Shown: positions 31,220 through 39,615 of the stretch, piece after piece
How positions within the stretch are numbered: the stretch's first letter is position 1
Layout: every line of letters begins with the position of its first letter
Assembly: GCF_025152745.1 (NCBI RefSeq)
Contig: NZ_CP104040.1
Location: 1,860,001 to 1,924,000, forward strand
Reading direction: 5' to 3'
Source of the DNA: Rhizobium sp. WSM4643
Lineage (GTDB): Bacteria > Pseudomonadota > Alphaproteobacteria > Rhizobiales > Rhizobiaceae
Length of the DNA: 64,000 bases
The notes under the pieces: generated by a model
The model's database searches: none
Seen by the model: only the letters and a program-made list of their open reading frames with translations
Told to the model about the DNA's origin: nothing
Position numbers and translations under genes: made by a program

Positions 31220-32706
31220 CTAGGGCATATACATAAGTCGGTGCGACGGATTGACTCGGTTTGCGGGGGTCGGATTCCTTTACTGCGGGCTGTATGATTG
31301 TTTTGGCGACGTTTTGATTTGGGAGCGTCGCCGATGGATGTAGGGCATGATTTTTCGTTGGGCCGGTTTGGAGATCGTCGTCTCGATAAAGGGGGGCGGT
31401 GCTGCTCCGTCGCATTGTGCTGCGCGAGACGGTTTGCCTTCGCCAGTTGGCCGAGGGCAACCATTCGCAGGAGATCCGGTTCGGGCGTTTTCTCAACAAC
31501 AGTGCGGTGAGCGTGGAAGAGATCATTGCCGGCTGGAGCCAGGAGACCCGGTCTGCGGTTGAGGGTCGCCACGTGCTGGCGCTGCAGGACACCAGCGAGA
31601 TCAAGTTTGCGACGACGCCGGACAGCCGGCGGGAATTGGGCAAGATCAAAAAAGGCAATTGCTTTGGCCTTTTGCTGCATCCGATGCTGGCGCTCGATGC
31701 CGACACCGGCAGCTGCCTTGGCCTGGTGGGCGGCCGGGTCTGGACGCGGGGTAGCAAAGAGCTTACGCCGCATGCCGAGCGGCCGTTGAACGAAAAGGAA
31801 TCGCGGCGCTGGGTGGAGACGGCAGAGGCGGCCAAACTGGTGCTTTCGCGTGCGGCCCGGGTCACGGCGATCGCCGACCGGGAGGGTGACTTCTTCATCA
31901 TGTGGGCGCGCCTGCCCGATCGGCGCTTCGATCTTTTGTCGCGCGTCATGCATGACCATGCGCTCATCGACGGTTCCAAACTGCGCCGCGCGGTCGAAAC
32001 GGTGGCGTTTTGCGATACTCAGACGATTGATCTGCGCGAGCGCGCCGACCGTCCGGCGCGGCAGGCGACGGTGTGCCTGCGCTTCGGCGAAGCGACGATC
32101 CGGCGGCCGCAAAACCTGCGCGAGGCCGGCCTGCCCGATGGCGTCAGGCTGAGCTGGGTCGAGATCGTTGAACCGGCCGCCCCCGACGGTGTCGAGCCCT
32201 TGCACTGGCTGCTCCTGACCACCCATTGGCTCAGCAGCCCGGCCGATGCCTGGCAGATCGTCGCCTGGTACAAGCAGCGCTGGATGATCGAGCAGTTCTT
32301 TCGGGTGATGAAGAACCAAGGCTTCAAGATCGAGGACAGCCAGTTGCATCTGGCGGCACGGCTGGAAAAGCTCGTCGCCATCGCCGCCAAGGCCGCAGCA
32401 ATCGTCCTCCAGCTCGTCCAAGCCCGCAGCGGCGGCGATCACCAGCCGGCAAGCCTGACCTTCACGGCAGCCGAGATCGATACCCTCGCCGCCCTCGAAA
32501 GCCGTTTCAAGGGCACAACCAAGCTGCAGTCCAATCCCCACTCTAAGGCCTCGCTGGCTTGGGCCGCCTGGATCATCGCCAAGCTCGGCGGCTGGAACGG
32601 CTACGCCTCGGCCAAGCCGCCGGGCCCAATCACCTTCTTCAACGGCCTCAAATACTTTCGAGCCGTCGCCGATGGATGGGCTTTGCGAGATATGTATATG
32701 CCCTAG
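31220..32706 (+). mobile_element. IS4-family insertion sequence
   Basis: A 1487-bp element with 16-bp terminal inverted repeats CTAGGGCATATACATA (31220-31235) and its complement at 32691-32706. It is flanked by the 11-bp direct repeat CTCCCCACAAG. The single transposase gene ends inside the right inverted repeat. Intact ends and target duplication indicate a recent insertion, into a rhizobial intergenic palindrome. Confidence 0.93.
31334..32706 (+). CDS. IS4-family transposase, reading frame broken or programmed to shift at a G run
   Basis: A DDE transposase of about 457 residues if read with one frameshift. Codons from ATG 31334 give MDVGHDFSLGRFGDRRLDKG; the frame must then change by -1 at GGGGGGC (31391-31397) to continue as LLRRIVLRETVCLRQLAEG. 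The main part has DREGDFFIMW with a catalytic Asp and the YREK signature in WYKQRWMIEQFFRVMK. Without the shift only about 58 residues are made. The slip site could be a programmed -1 frameshift or a simple one-base loss. Confidence 0.85.
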
Positions 32707-32717
32707 CTCCCCACAAG
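32707..32717 (+). repeat. 11-bp target-site duplication, right
   Basis: CTCCCCACAAG, identical to 31209-31219. It continues as GGGGGAGGGG, restoring the interrupted palindrome. Confidence 0.9.
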
Positions 32718-32757
32718 GGGGAGGGGCTAAGATGCCGCACCCGCTTTCTAGAGCGTT

Positions 32758-33387
32758 TCAGGTTTTGACGGAAGCGTATCCGGCATTGTCGAAGTAGTTG
32801 CTGCATTCGCTGGGCTCGATGGTTGTGACGAGGTGTCCGATGTGGCGCCAGGTGTCATCGATGGTTCGCTTCTGAGCCAGGCGCATCCAGTGCTTGATTT
32901 TGGCGAAAGCCTGTTCGATCGGATTGAGGTCGGGGGAGTATGGCGGCAAGTACCAGAGCCGAGCACCAGCGTTGCGGATCATCTGACGGATGGCGACCGA
33001 CTTGTGGGAGCCGAGATTATCCATCACGACGATGTCGCCGGGTTTGAGCACCGGTACGAGTTGCTGCTCGACATAGGCGCGAAAGCACTCACCGTTGATC
33101 GGTCCATCGAAGACACAGGGTGCGGTAAGCCGATCGCAGCGCAACGCGCCGAGGAAAGTCAGGGTGCGCCAATGTCCGTGCGGCGCGAAGCTGCGCAGGC
33201 GTTTGCCCTTCGGCCCCCACCCTCGAAGCGGCGCCATGTTGGTCTTGATCCAGGTTTCATCGATGAAGACCAGCCGTCTTGGATCGAGGCCAGCCTGCCA
33301 GGATCGCCAGCGCTGTCGCCGTCGCGCGACGTCAGCGCGCGCCTGCTCAAGGGCGAACAGTGTTTTTTTTGAACCGCAATCCCTCAC
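32758..33387 (-). CDS. IS630-family transposase, DDE domain (OrfB)
   Basis: 209 residues with the IS630/Tc1 catalytic triad: [25 protein letters not shown] and [17 protein letters not shown]. It is the catalytic half; the DNA-binding half is in the overlapping upstream frame. The overlap contains an A8 run (33364-33371 region, as TTTTTTTT on the plus strand), typical of programmed slippage that fuses the two products. The frame ends close to TCTAGAGCGTTTC at 32747. Confidence 0.88.
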   Translation of the reverse strand: MRDCGSKKTLFALEQARADVARRRQRWRSWQAGLDPRRLVFIDETWIKTNMAPLRGWGPKGKRLRSFAPHGHWRTLTFLGALRCDRLTAPCVFDGPINGECFRAYVEQQLVPVLKPGDIVVMDNLGSHKSVAIRQMIRNAGARLWYLPPYSPDLNPIEQAFAKIKHWMRLAQKRTIDDTWRHIGHLVTTIEPSECSNYFDNAGYASVKT

Positions 33388-33706
33388 GCCGCAGGAACTG
33401 CCATACCGTATCGTGGGATACCTTCACCCCTCGCGCGGCCAGCTCTTCCTTCAACCTGTGCAGTGACACATGCGGCGTCTGGTTGATCCGCTCCACGATA
33501 AACGCCCGATGCGGCTCCAGAACCCGCTTGCGGTGGCCGCCCATCTTCCCAGGCGCGACAGATCCGCTCGAACGATAACGCTGCGACCACTTTACCGCTG
33601 AAGACACGGCAATACCGAACCGCGCCGCAACCGACCGGCAGCTCTCACCGGCTTCGATTGCAGCAACAACACGCTCACGAAGATCATTGGAAAGAGGTCG
33701 CGTCAT
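33347..33706 (-). CDS. IS630-family transposase, HTH domain (OrfA)
   Basis: 119 residues from ATG 33706: [39 protein letters not shown] and [18 protein letters not shown], two helix-turn-helix units that bind the inverted repeats. It ends shortly after LRFKKNTV at the A8 slippery run where OrfB takes over in another frame. IS ends could not be defined with confidence: no inverted partner of the OrfB-side end is seen near 33750-33830. Confidence 0.85.
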   Translation of the reverse strand: MTRPLSNDLRERVVAAIEAGESCRSVAARFGIAVSSAVKWSQRYRSSGSVAPGKMGGHRKRVLEPHRAFIVERINQTPHVSLHRLKEELAARGVKVSHDTVWQFLRREGLRFKKNTVRP

Positions 33707-34115
33707 TCGATGCTGGCCTCCACTCCAGCCAGCATCTTGAATCACAAAACACACAAAAACGGAATCTGGAGGGTTCTGTGAGGTCCGGGCGCTGGGCATG
33801 CGGCATTCACTGATCGGACCTCATTGAAGCCGGATTGAGCGAAGGCGCGGGTTGTTTGGCACTATGGGGATTTAGCCGAAGCGGTGGATGGCATTTGGCA
33901 GGATCGAGTCCTGCCGGAACGCGTGGACAGGTCTGGAAGGAGATTGTTAGCGGTCATTGCGGTGTCGTTGACGAGCCTGTTGGTCGGTTTGCATCGACCG
34001 AACCCTTGGGGCCGTTGCGTCTCATGTCGCGTCGGCACATTTAGCCAAAGCACTCCCCTCGCGGTCCTTCGACATGCCGACGCTGATCGTTGCAATGATG
34101 CTGCGTCTGATATGA
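33707..34115. other. Junction between IS630-like and IS91-like sequences
   Basis: 409 bases without a convincing gene, containing the distal ends of both neighbouring elements. An inverted repeat GATGCTGGC / GCCAGCATC lies at 33714-33737. The exact element boundaries are not resolved. Confidence 0.4.
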
Positions 34116-35294
34116 TCATGAACTGTCGTTCCATGCTGACCGGCAGGTTGGTTGATGCGGCTTCCAGGTGCCGAGGATGCTCATCCTTCCGCCACAACAG
34201 GGGCAGCGGTGCGCCACAGGTGGTGGCTTTGCGTCCGGCTGTTCGAGCGGCTGCTCCTGCGTTGGGACGTTGAGCAGGCTGCGGCACAAGTCCAGCTTCA
34301 ATTGCCGATGGCCATTGGCAAGCAGACCATAATGACGAATGCGATGAAAGCCGTCCGGAACCGTGTGAAGCAGGAAACGGCGGATGAACTCGTGAGCATC
34401 GAGCGTCATCACCTTCTGCTTGCCGCCCGTTCGATAATCCTTCCATCGGAAGGTGACCTTGTTTCCATCGATGCTGACGAGGCGGGAATTGGAGATAGCA
34501 ATGCGATGGGTGTAACGGCCGAGATAGGCCAGCACCTGTTCGGGCCCGGCAAAGGGCGGCTTGGCGTAGACGATCCAGTTGACACGCCGCGCTTCTTTGA
34601 CAGTGCGATTGAATGCGGCTGGATCGGCCAAGCTTGGCGATGTCGCCGAAGAACCGAAGTTGGCCCAGTTCTCGTAGGCCTGCTTCAGCTCGTCGAGAAA
34701 CAGCCGCCGGAACAGGCGTGACAGAACCCGCACGGGCAGGAAGAAGCTTGCCCGGCAAGCAACCCAGCGGGACTGGTCGAATGACAACCCACCGCCCGGC
34801 ACGATGCAATGGATATGCGGGTGATAATGGAGGTTCTGTCCCCAGGAGTGCAGCACCGCGATGAAGCCGATCTCCGCACCCAGATGTCTGGGATCCGCAG
34901 CAAGCTTGCGCAGCGTTTCGGCGACGGCGCGAAACAGGATCGTGTAAACGGCATTCTTGTTCTGGAAGGCGATTGCGGCGATCTGCTGCGGTAGGGTGAA
35001 GACGACGTGGAAATAGCCGACCGGCAGAAGGTCGGCCTGCCGCGCGGCAAGCCAGTCACGGCTCGCCTGTCCCTGGCACTTCGGGCAATGCCGGTTGCGG
35101 CAGGAATTGTAGGCGATGCGGAGCGTCGCGCAGTCCTGACATTGCTGGACATGCCCGCCCAGGCGAGCGGTCCGGCACATCTCGACCGCACTCATGACCC
35201 GGCGTTCGACACGCCCGAGATGAGCGTCGTGTGTTTGACGATATCTTTCCCCGTGGCGGCGAAAAATGTCCGCCACCTCCAGTCCCGCCGCCAT
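34116..35294 (-). CDS. IS91-family (Y2-type) transposase
   Basis: A 392-residue rolling-circle HUH transposase. The N-terminal zinc-binding region contains CQDCATL and CRNRHCPKCQG, the HUH motif is HYHPHIHCIVPGG, and the catalytic tyrosine region is VLAYLGRYTHRIAISN. The C-terminus carries a second Cys cluster (HRCPCCGGRMSILG). It moves DNA by single-strand transfer and can mobilise adjacent genes. It is paired with the tyrosine recombinase gene directly upstream (13-base gap). Confidence 0.9.
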   Translation of the reverse strand: MAAGLEVADIFRRHGERYRQTHDAHLGRVERRVMSAVEMCRTARLGGHVQQCQDCATLRIAYNSCRNRHCPKCQGQASRDWLAARQADLLPVGYFHVVFTLPQQIAAIAFQNKNAVYTILFRAVAETLRKLAADPRHLGAEIGFIAVLHSWGQNLHYHPHIHCIVPGGGLSFDQSRWVACRASFFLPVRVLSRLFRRLFLDELKQAYENWANFGSSATSPSLADPAAFNRTVKEARRVNWIVYAKPPFAGPEQVLAYLGRYTHRIAISNSRLVSIDGNKVTFRWKDYRTGGKQKVMTLDAHEFIRRFLLHTVPDGFHRIRHYGLLANGHRQLKLDLCRSLLNVPTQEQPLEQPDAKPPPVAHRCPCCGGRMSILGTWKPHQPTCRSAWNDSS

Positions 35295-35307
35295 GGCGAA
35301 GCTATAC

Positions 35308-36168
35308 TCAGCCTGGCGGCACCACCTCCAACGTCAGCCGGTCGAGCGGGCTGGTCGTGCTGCGGATCAGGGTATTGGAAACCTTCGTGTAGCGTGCCGT
35401 GGTGGACAGATTGTTGTGGCCGAGCAAGACCTGGATGATGCGGATGTCGGTTCCGCTTTCCAGAAGATGGGTGGCAAAGCTGTGACGCAGCGTATGGACC
35501 GTCACCCTTTTATCGATGCCGGCAGCAGTGCACGCCGAACGGCAGGCAGAATACAGAACCTGGACGTCTATGGGCTTGGTCTCGTCCCGGCCTGGAAACA
35601 GCCAGACCTCGGGTCTCGCCAGCCGCCAATAGACCCGCAGGATCGCGAGCAACTGCGCTGACAGCATGACGTTGCGATCCTTTCCGCCCTTGCCATGCTC
35701 GACACGGATGATGCCGCGTTCGCCATCAATGTCGCGGACCTTGAGATGGACAGCTTCCGAGGCGCGCAGCCCCGCTGCATAAGCTGTCGTCAGTGCGGTG
35801 CGGGTTCTCAGGCTCGGAACTGCTTCCAGAAACCGCACGATCTCGTCGCCGTTTAGGATCGTCGGAAGCTTGGCGGGTGTCCGGGCATAGGCAATGCGCT
35901 CCGGTATCTCGCCATGACCGAGCGTGACGCCAAAGAAGAACCGCAGGGCACAAACTGTCTGGTTCAAGGCCGGCCACGATAGGCCCGATGATACCAGATG
36001 CACCTGAAACGCGCGCACGTCTTCCAGTCCAAGACGGTCTGGCGATCGCCCGAAATAACGCGAGAACTTGGTCACCGCATGCAAATACGATCGTTGCGTC
36101 GCTGGCGAAAGATTGCGGATCGTCATGTCATCGATCATGCGCCGGCGCAGCGGGCTTATCTCTGTCAT
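35308..36168 (-). CDS. Tyrosine recombinase associated with the IS91-like element
   Basis: 286 residues from ATG 36168 (AGGAG 6 bases upstream; ATG 36174 is too close to it). The N-terminal SAM-like domain is SPATQRSYLHAVTKFSRYFG. The catalytic domain has Arg in AAGLRASEAVHL, Lys in EHGKGGKDR, HTLRHSFATH, LLGHNNLSTTARYT with the Tyr nucleophile. It is XerC/D-like. Such a recombinase upstream of the transposase is a known arrangement in a subset of IS91-family elements. Confidence 0.88.
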   Translation of the reverse strand: MTEISPLRRRMIDDMTIRNLSPATQRSYLHAVTKFSRYFGRSPDRLGLEDVRAFQVHLVSSGLSWPALNQTVCALRFFFGVTLGHGEIPERIAYARTPAKLPTILNGDEIVRFLEAVPSLRTRTALTTAYAAGLRASEAVHLKVRDIDGERGIIRVEHGKGGKDRNVMLSAQLLAILRVYWRLARPEVWLFPGRDETKPIDVQVLYSACRSACTAAGIDKRVTVHTLRHSFATHLLESGTDIRIIQVLLGHNNLSTTARYTKVSNTLIRSTTSPLDRLTLEVVPPG

Positions 36169-36300
36169 CGTCATCTCCTGTTCAAAGGTTGGCTAAAACA
36201 GCCCAATCCTTCAAATCAGAAGCGCATCATGCAAATCCCGCACTCCAAGTGCCGCGAAAGCGGCTTCGTTCAATCCCTTCCGATTCAACTAAATCCGGAT

Positions 36301-36387
36301 ACGCTCTAGATCTGCGACGTTTCAAGAAGAACGAGGTGGGCGCTCCGGGTTAGTCCCTCCCCCTTGTGGGGAGGGGTTGGGGAGGGG
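36301..36387. repeat. Right end of the IS nest: ACGCTCTAGA and 33-bp C-rich palindrome
   Basis: ACGCTCTAGA (36301-36310) is the inverse of TCTAGAGCGT at 32747-32756. 36355-36387 is a full inverted copy of the 33-bp repeat split at 31195/32707. Between 36169 and 36424 there is no gene; a rhizobial-type 3' repeat (GATTCAACTAAATCCGGAT) precedes the TCTAGA motif. Confidence 0.65.
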
Positions 36388-36423
36388 CCTTTCTTGGATA
36401 CCCACGAACCGAACAGCCTCGCC

Positions 36424-37065
36424 TCACCGCGCCGCCCAGTTGGCGCCGCGGCGGAAGATGGTCTTCATCTGGGGAACGTCGAATTCCTTGGCCTGATGGC
36501 CGAGCGAGGAATAGAAGACCCGGCCCTTGCCGTATTTCCGTTTCCAGACGACGGGCATGACGACGCCGTCGATCCAGTAGGCGTGTTCGCCGGTGAACTT
36601 CGTCGTCGCCAGAACCTCGTTCGAGGGGTCGACATGCATGTAATATTGCTCTGACGTATAGGGGAAATCGGCGATGCCCTCCATCAGCGGATCGTCAGGC
36701 CGTGTGATGTTGACGGTATAGTCGATGATGTTGCCGGGGTGAGCCACCCACTGGCCGCCGATGATGAACTGGTAGTCGACGGAATCGCGGAAGGCATCGC
36801 CCGCGCCGCCGTGATAGCCGGCGATGCCGACGCCGCTTTCGATCGCCGTGGCGAGGTTCTTGACCTCCTCCTTCTCGATCTTCGACATCGTCATGATCGG
36901 CACGACGAGGCTGAGATCATGGACGGAAGGGTCGGCAAGCGCCTCGGTGCCGTGTTCGAGATAGACCTTGAAACCGTCTTCCTCGAGCATGGTCTTGATG
37001 ATTTCGGCGCACTCCTGCGGCTCATGCCCGCTCCAGCCGCCCCAGACGATCAGTGCTTCACGCAT
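36424..37065 (-). CDS. ThuA-family protein (trehalose-utilisation type)
   Basis: 213 residues of the ThuA-like class I glutamine-amidotransferase-like fold: EALIVWGGWSGHEPQECAEI, VGIAGYHGGAGDAFRDSVDY, QFIIGGQWVAHPGN and MPVVWKRKYGKGRVFYSSLG. ThuA proteins take part in disaccharide catabolism in rhizobia, with a paired dehydrogenase (ThuB); exact chemistry is debated. Start ATG 37065 behind CAGGAGG. Last gene of a minus-strand set (ROK, dehydrogenase, ThuA). The sugar used here is not certain, and the order and regulator differ from the classical thu locus. Confidence 0.85.
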   Translation of the reverse strand: MREALIVWGGWSGHEPQECAEIIKTMLEEDGFKVYLEHGTEALADPSVHDLSLVVPIMTMSKIEKEEVKNLATAIESGVGIAGYHGGAGDAFRDSVDYQFIIGGQWVAHPGNIIDYTVNITRPDDPLMEGIADFPYTSEQYYMHVDPSNEVLATTKFTGEHAYWIDGVVMPVVWKRKYGKGRVFYSSLGHQAKEFDVPQMKTIFRRGANWAAR

Positions 37066-37083
37066 AGTCTTTCCTCCTGAAAC

Positions 37084-38196
37084 TTATTTCGCCAGCCGTC
37101 CGTCGACGATGGATTGGGACAAGGGGGCAGGGCGCTCCACTGCCGTTGATATCGCCACTGTCCGGCCGGTCGCAGCGGCGGTGTGGAAGGCTTCCATGAC
37201 TTCGAGCACATGCAGCGCCAGGTCGCCATTGGCGCGGTGCGGCCGGTTGGAGCGGATCGCATGCGCCATGTCGGCAACGCCGAGCGAGCGGTAGTTGCCG
37301 TCGGCATAGGGCGCGGTGACCGGTTGGTCCTCGAACGGCCCACCCTTCTTCAGATATTCCACCGGGCCGGCGAACTTGTTGGGATCGGGAACGATCAGCG
37401 TGCCTTCGGTGCCGTAGACCTCAAGCGGCACATGCTTGTGGCCGGCGACATCGAAGCTCATGGCGATCTGGACGACGGCGCCGTTGGCAAAGGCCATCAT
37501 GCCGGTGACATGGGTCGGCACATGCACGGGAATGCGCTCGCCATTGCGCGGTTCGCTGGTGATCAGCCGTTCGGCGCGCGGCGTCGTCGCAAAACCCGCA
37601 ACTTGCGAAACCGGTCCGAGAAGATTGACGAGATCGGTGATGTAATAGGGACCCATGTCGAGCATCGGCCCGCCGCCGACTTCGTAATAGAAGTCCGGGT
37701 TCGGATGCCAGCGCTCATGGCCCGGGCACATGAAGCTCGCCGAGCCGCCGACCGGCTGGCCGATGACGCCCTGGTCGATCAGCGCGCGGGCCGTCTGGTG
37801 GCCACCGCCGAGGAAGGTGTCGGGGGCAGCACCAATGCGCAGATTCCTCGCCTTGGCGGCATCCGCCAATTTTTTCCCTTCCGCGAAATTAATCCCGAGC
37901 GGCTTTTCCGAATAGGTATGTTTGCCGGCCTCGAGCGCCTGCAGCGCGACCGCGACATGGGCTTTCGGGATCGTCAGATTGACGATGATCTCGACCTTCG
38001 GATCGGCGAAAAGCTCTTCGATCGATCGGGCGGGAACGTTGAATTCCTTAGCCTTCGCCTCGGCCAACTCCCGATTGAGATCGGCAACGCCGCGAATGTC
38101 GAGAATGGGAAAGGATGCCATCGCCGTGAGATAGGCGCCTGAAATATTGCCGCATCCGATGATGCCGATACCGACTCTCTCCATGAATTCCTCCAT
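37084..38196 (-). CDS. Gfo/Idh/MocA-family dehydrogenase (ThuB-like)
   Basis: 370 residues. Rossmann motif GIIGCGNISGAYLTAM at the N-terminus, the EKP signature in YSEKPLGINFAEG, and a C-terminal domain with GGGPMLDMGPYYITDLVNLLG containing the conserved Asp near the catalytic His position. It oxidises or epimerises a sugar or polyol with NAD(P). It starts with ATG (38184 is supported by the family N-terminus MERVGIGIIG; the annotated frame adds four residues). Nineteen bases separate it from the ThuA-like gene, so they are one operon. Confidence 0.87.
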   Translation of the reverse strand: MEEFMERVGIGIIGCGNISGAYLTAMASFPILDIRGVADLNRELAEAKAKEFNVPARSIEELFADPKVEIIVNLTIPKAHVAVALQALEAGKHTYSEKPLGINFAEGKKLADAAKARNLRIGAAPDTFLGGGHQTARALIDQGVIGQPVGGSASFMCPGHERWHPNPDFYYEVGGGPMLDMGPYYITDLVNLLGPVSQVAGFATTPRAERLITSEPRNGERIPVHVPTHVTGMMAFANGAVVQIAMSFDVAGHKHVPLEVYGTEGTLIVPDPNKFAGPVEYLKKGGPFEDQPVTAPYADGNYRSLGVADMAHAIRSNRPHRANGDLALHVLEVMEAFHTAAATGRTVAISTAVERPAPLSQSIVDGRLAK

Positions 38197-38217
38197 TGAT
38201 TGTGATTGTGGCGCCCG

Positions 38218-39417
38218 TCAGAGCGCCGGCCCGGTCGTGCTCCAGGGCGATTCGTAAAGCTCGTAGAGCGCCACGGCAGCCGCGCCCTGCGCCCAGAAAT
38301 CATCGCTCGAATCGTCGAAGACGAGTTCGCTCACCCCCTTCAGCGAGGGCGGAATGGCGAGCGCATAGGCATCGCGCAGGCTGTTCAGAAAGGGTTCGCC
38401 AAGCGCCAGGCTCGAGCCCACAAGGATGACGCGGGGCGGCGCAAACAGCGTGACGATGTTGGCGATGGTCAATCCCACCGCTTCGCCGGCGCGGATGGCG
38501 GCGCTTATCAGCCGGTCGTCATCGGCCTTGATCAGCGCCTGCGCATGGTTCATGCCGCGGCCGAGCCGGATCGCTTCGGCAAAACGCCCGTCGGCTGGTT
38601 GTTCGCCGAGGATGGCGCTTTCGCCGGCCTGGCTGAAAAGCCGGATGACGCCGTTCGGCCCCATGCCGAGCACGAGGTCGCCGAGATTGTGGCTGAGGCC
38701 GCCGGCGCCGCGAAACAGGCTGTTGCCGTGCAGCACGCCGAGCCCCAACGTTTGTTCCAGCGAAATCAATACCATATCCTCGAGATCACGCGCCTTTCCG
38801 AACCAGTGATGGCCAAGCGTGATGGCGTGCGCATCACTTTCGACGATGGTCGGCGTTGCCAGCCGCGTCGACATCTCGGCGGCGAAATCGACGTTGGTGT
38901 CGCGAAAGATCGGGCTGCTTCTGATATAGCCGGTGCGGTGCTCGATGACGCCGGGAAAGCCGAGGCAGACGCTGTCGACATCCTCGAGCGACAGCCCGGC
39001 ATCGACGACGCAACGCCTGACGCCGTCCTCGACGAGATCGGCGATGACGCCGATCGGCTGCCGGTCGATGCGGATCGGCAAGGCGAGCTTCGACAGCACG
39101 TCGCCGCGGAAATTGGTGACGATGAAGACCATCCTGTTGGCGGCGATCTTGGCGCCCACCACGCGGGCGGCATCCGGATTGAGCTCCAGCGCCACGCGCG
39201 GCCTGCCGCGCACCGCCTCGTTGCGGATGTCGCCTTCATGGCGCGGCAGGATCAGCCCGTCGTCGAGCAGCGACGCGGTGATGGCGGAAACGGTGGTGGT
39301 GGAAAGCTCGGTGCGTTCGCTGATCTCGATGCGCGAGATCGGACCATGGCGCCGGATGGTATCGAGCACGTTCAAGCGATTGATCGCGCGCATCAATTCT
39401 GGATCTGCGGTCTTCAT
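38218..39417 (-). CDS. ROK-family transcriptional regulator
   Basis: 399 residues. The N-terminal winged helix is AINRLNVLDTIRRHGPISRI and ERTELSTTTVSAITASLL. The sugar-kinase-like ROK domain follows (LGFPGVIEHRTGYI, GLGVLHGNSLFRGAGGLSHN). The CxCGxxGCxE zinc motif of NagC/Mlc-type ROK proteins is missing: after SHNLGDLVLGMGPNGV there is no cysteine. It probably represses both the dehydrogenase/ThuA genes and the divergent ABC importer, and responds to the imported sugar. Starts ATG 39417 next to the shared 198-base promoter. Confidence 0.9.
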   Translation of the reverse strand: MKTADPELMRAINRLNVLDTIRRHGPISRIEISERTELSTTTVSAITASLLDDGLILPRHEGDIRNEAVRGRPRVALELNPDAARVVGAKIAANRMVFIVTNFRGDVLSKLALPIRIDRQPIGVIADLVEDGVRRCVVDAGLSLEDVDSVCLGFPGVIEHRTGYIRSSPIFRDTNVDFAAEMSTRLATPTIVESDAHAITLGHHWFGKARDLEDMVLISLEQTLGLGVLHGNSLFRGAGGLSHNLGDLVLGMGPNGVIRLFSQAGESAILGEQPADGRFAEAIRLGRGMNHAQALIKADDDRLISAAIRAGEAVGLTIANIVTLFAPPRVILVGSSLALGEPFLNSLRDAYALAIPPSLKGVSELVFDDSSDDFWAQGAAAVALYELYESPWSTTGPAL

Positions 39418-39447
39418 AAAAAATAGCCGGCATCGTTTGTTGGGCGG

Positions 39448-39564
39448 AACCCAATATTTTTAACGGGTTACGAAATAAATAGCAGGCAATCCCGTGGGCC
39501 TGTCAAGCGTGTTTGGTAAAAATAGCAGCGATTGGGTTGACATCCGGGCAAAGCTCCGTTGAAT
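39448..39564. promoter_or_regulatory. Promoter of the ABC importer with candidate ROK operator
   Basis: TTGACA at 39537-39542 and TTGAAT at 39559-39564 (spacing 16) form a plausible promoter for the binding-protein gene. AACCCAAT (39448-39455) and its inverse ATTGGGTT (39531-39538) bracket the divergent promoters, the second overlapping the -35. They are candidate operator halves for the ROK regulator. Confidence 0.45.
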
Positions 39565-39615
39565 TAATCCGCATAGGGGAAAAATTGTGAGGATAGACCC
39601 CTGGGAGGAAAATCA

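Noticed and set aside
31048..32541. A 497-codon minus-strand ORF
   Set aside because: It lies antisense to the IS4-family transposase and has no recognisable protein pattern; high-GC shadow frame.
33862..34809. A 315-codon minus-strand ORF
   Set aside because: Overlaps the IS91 transposase in another frame and lacks any transposase motif.
38206..39426. A 406-codon plus-strand ORF
   Set aside because: Antisense to the ROK regulator, composition of a shadow frame.
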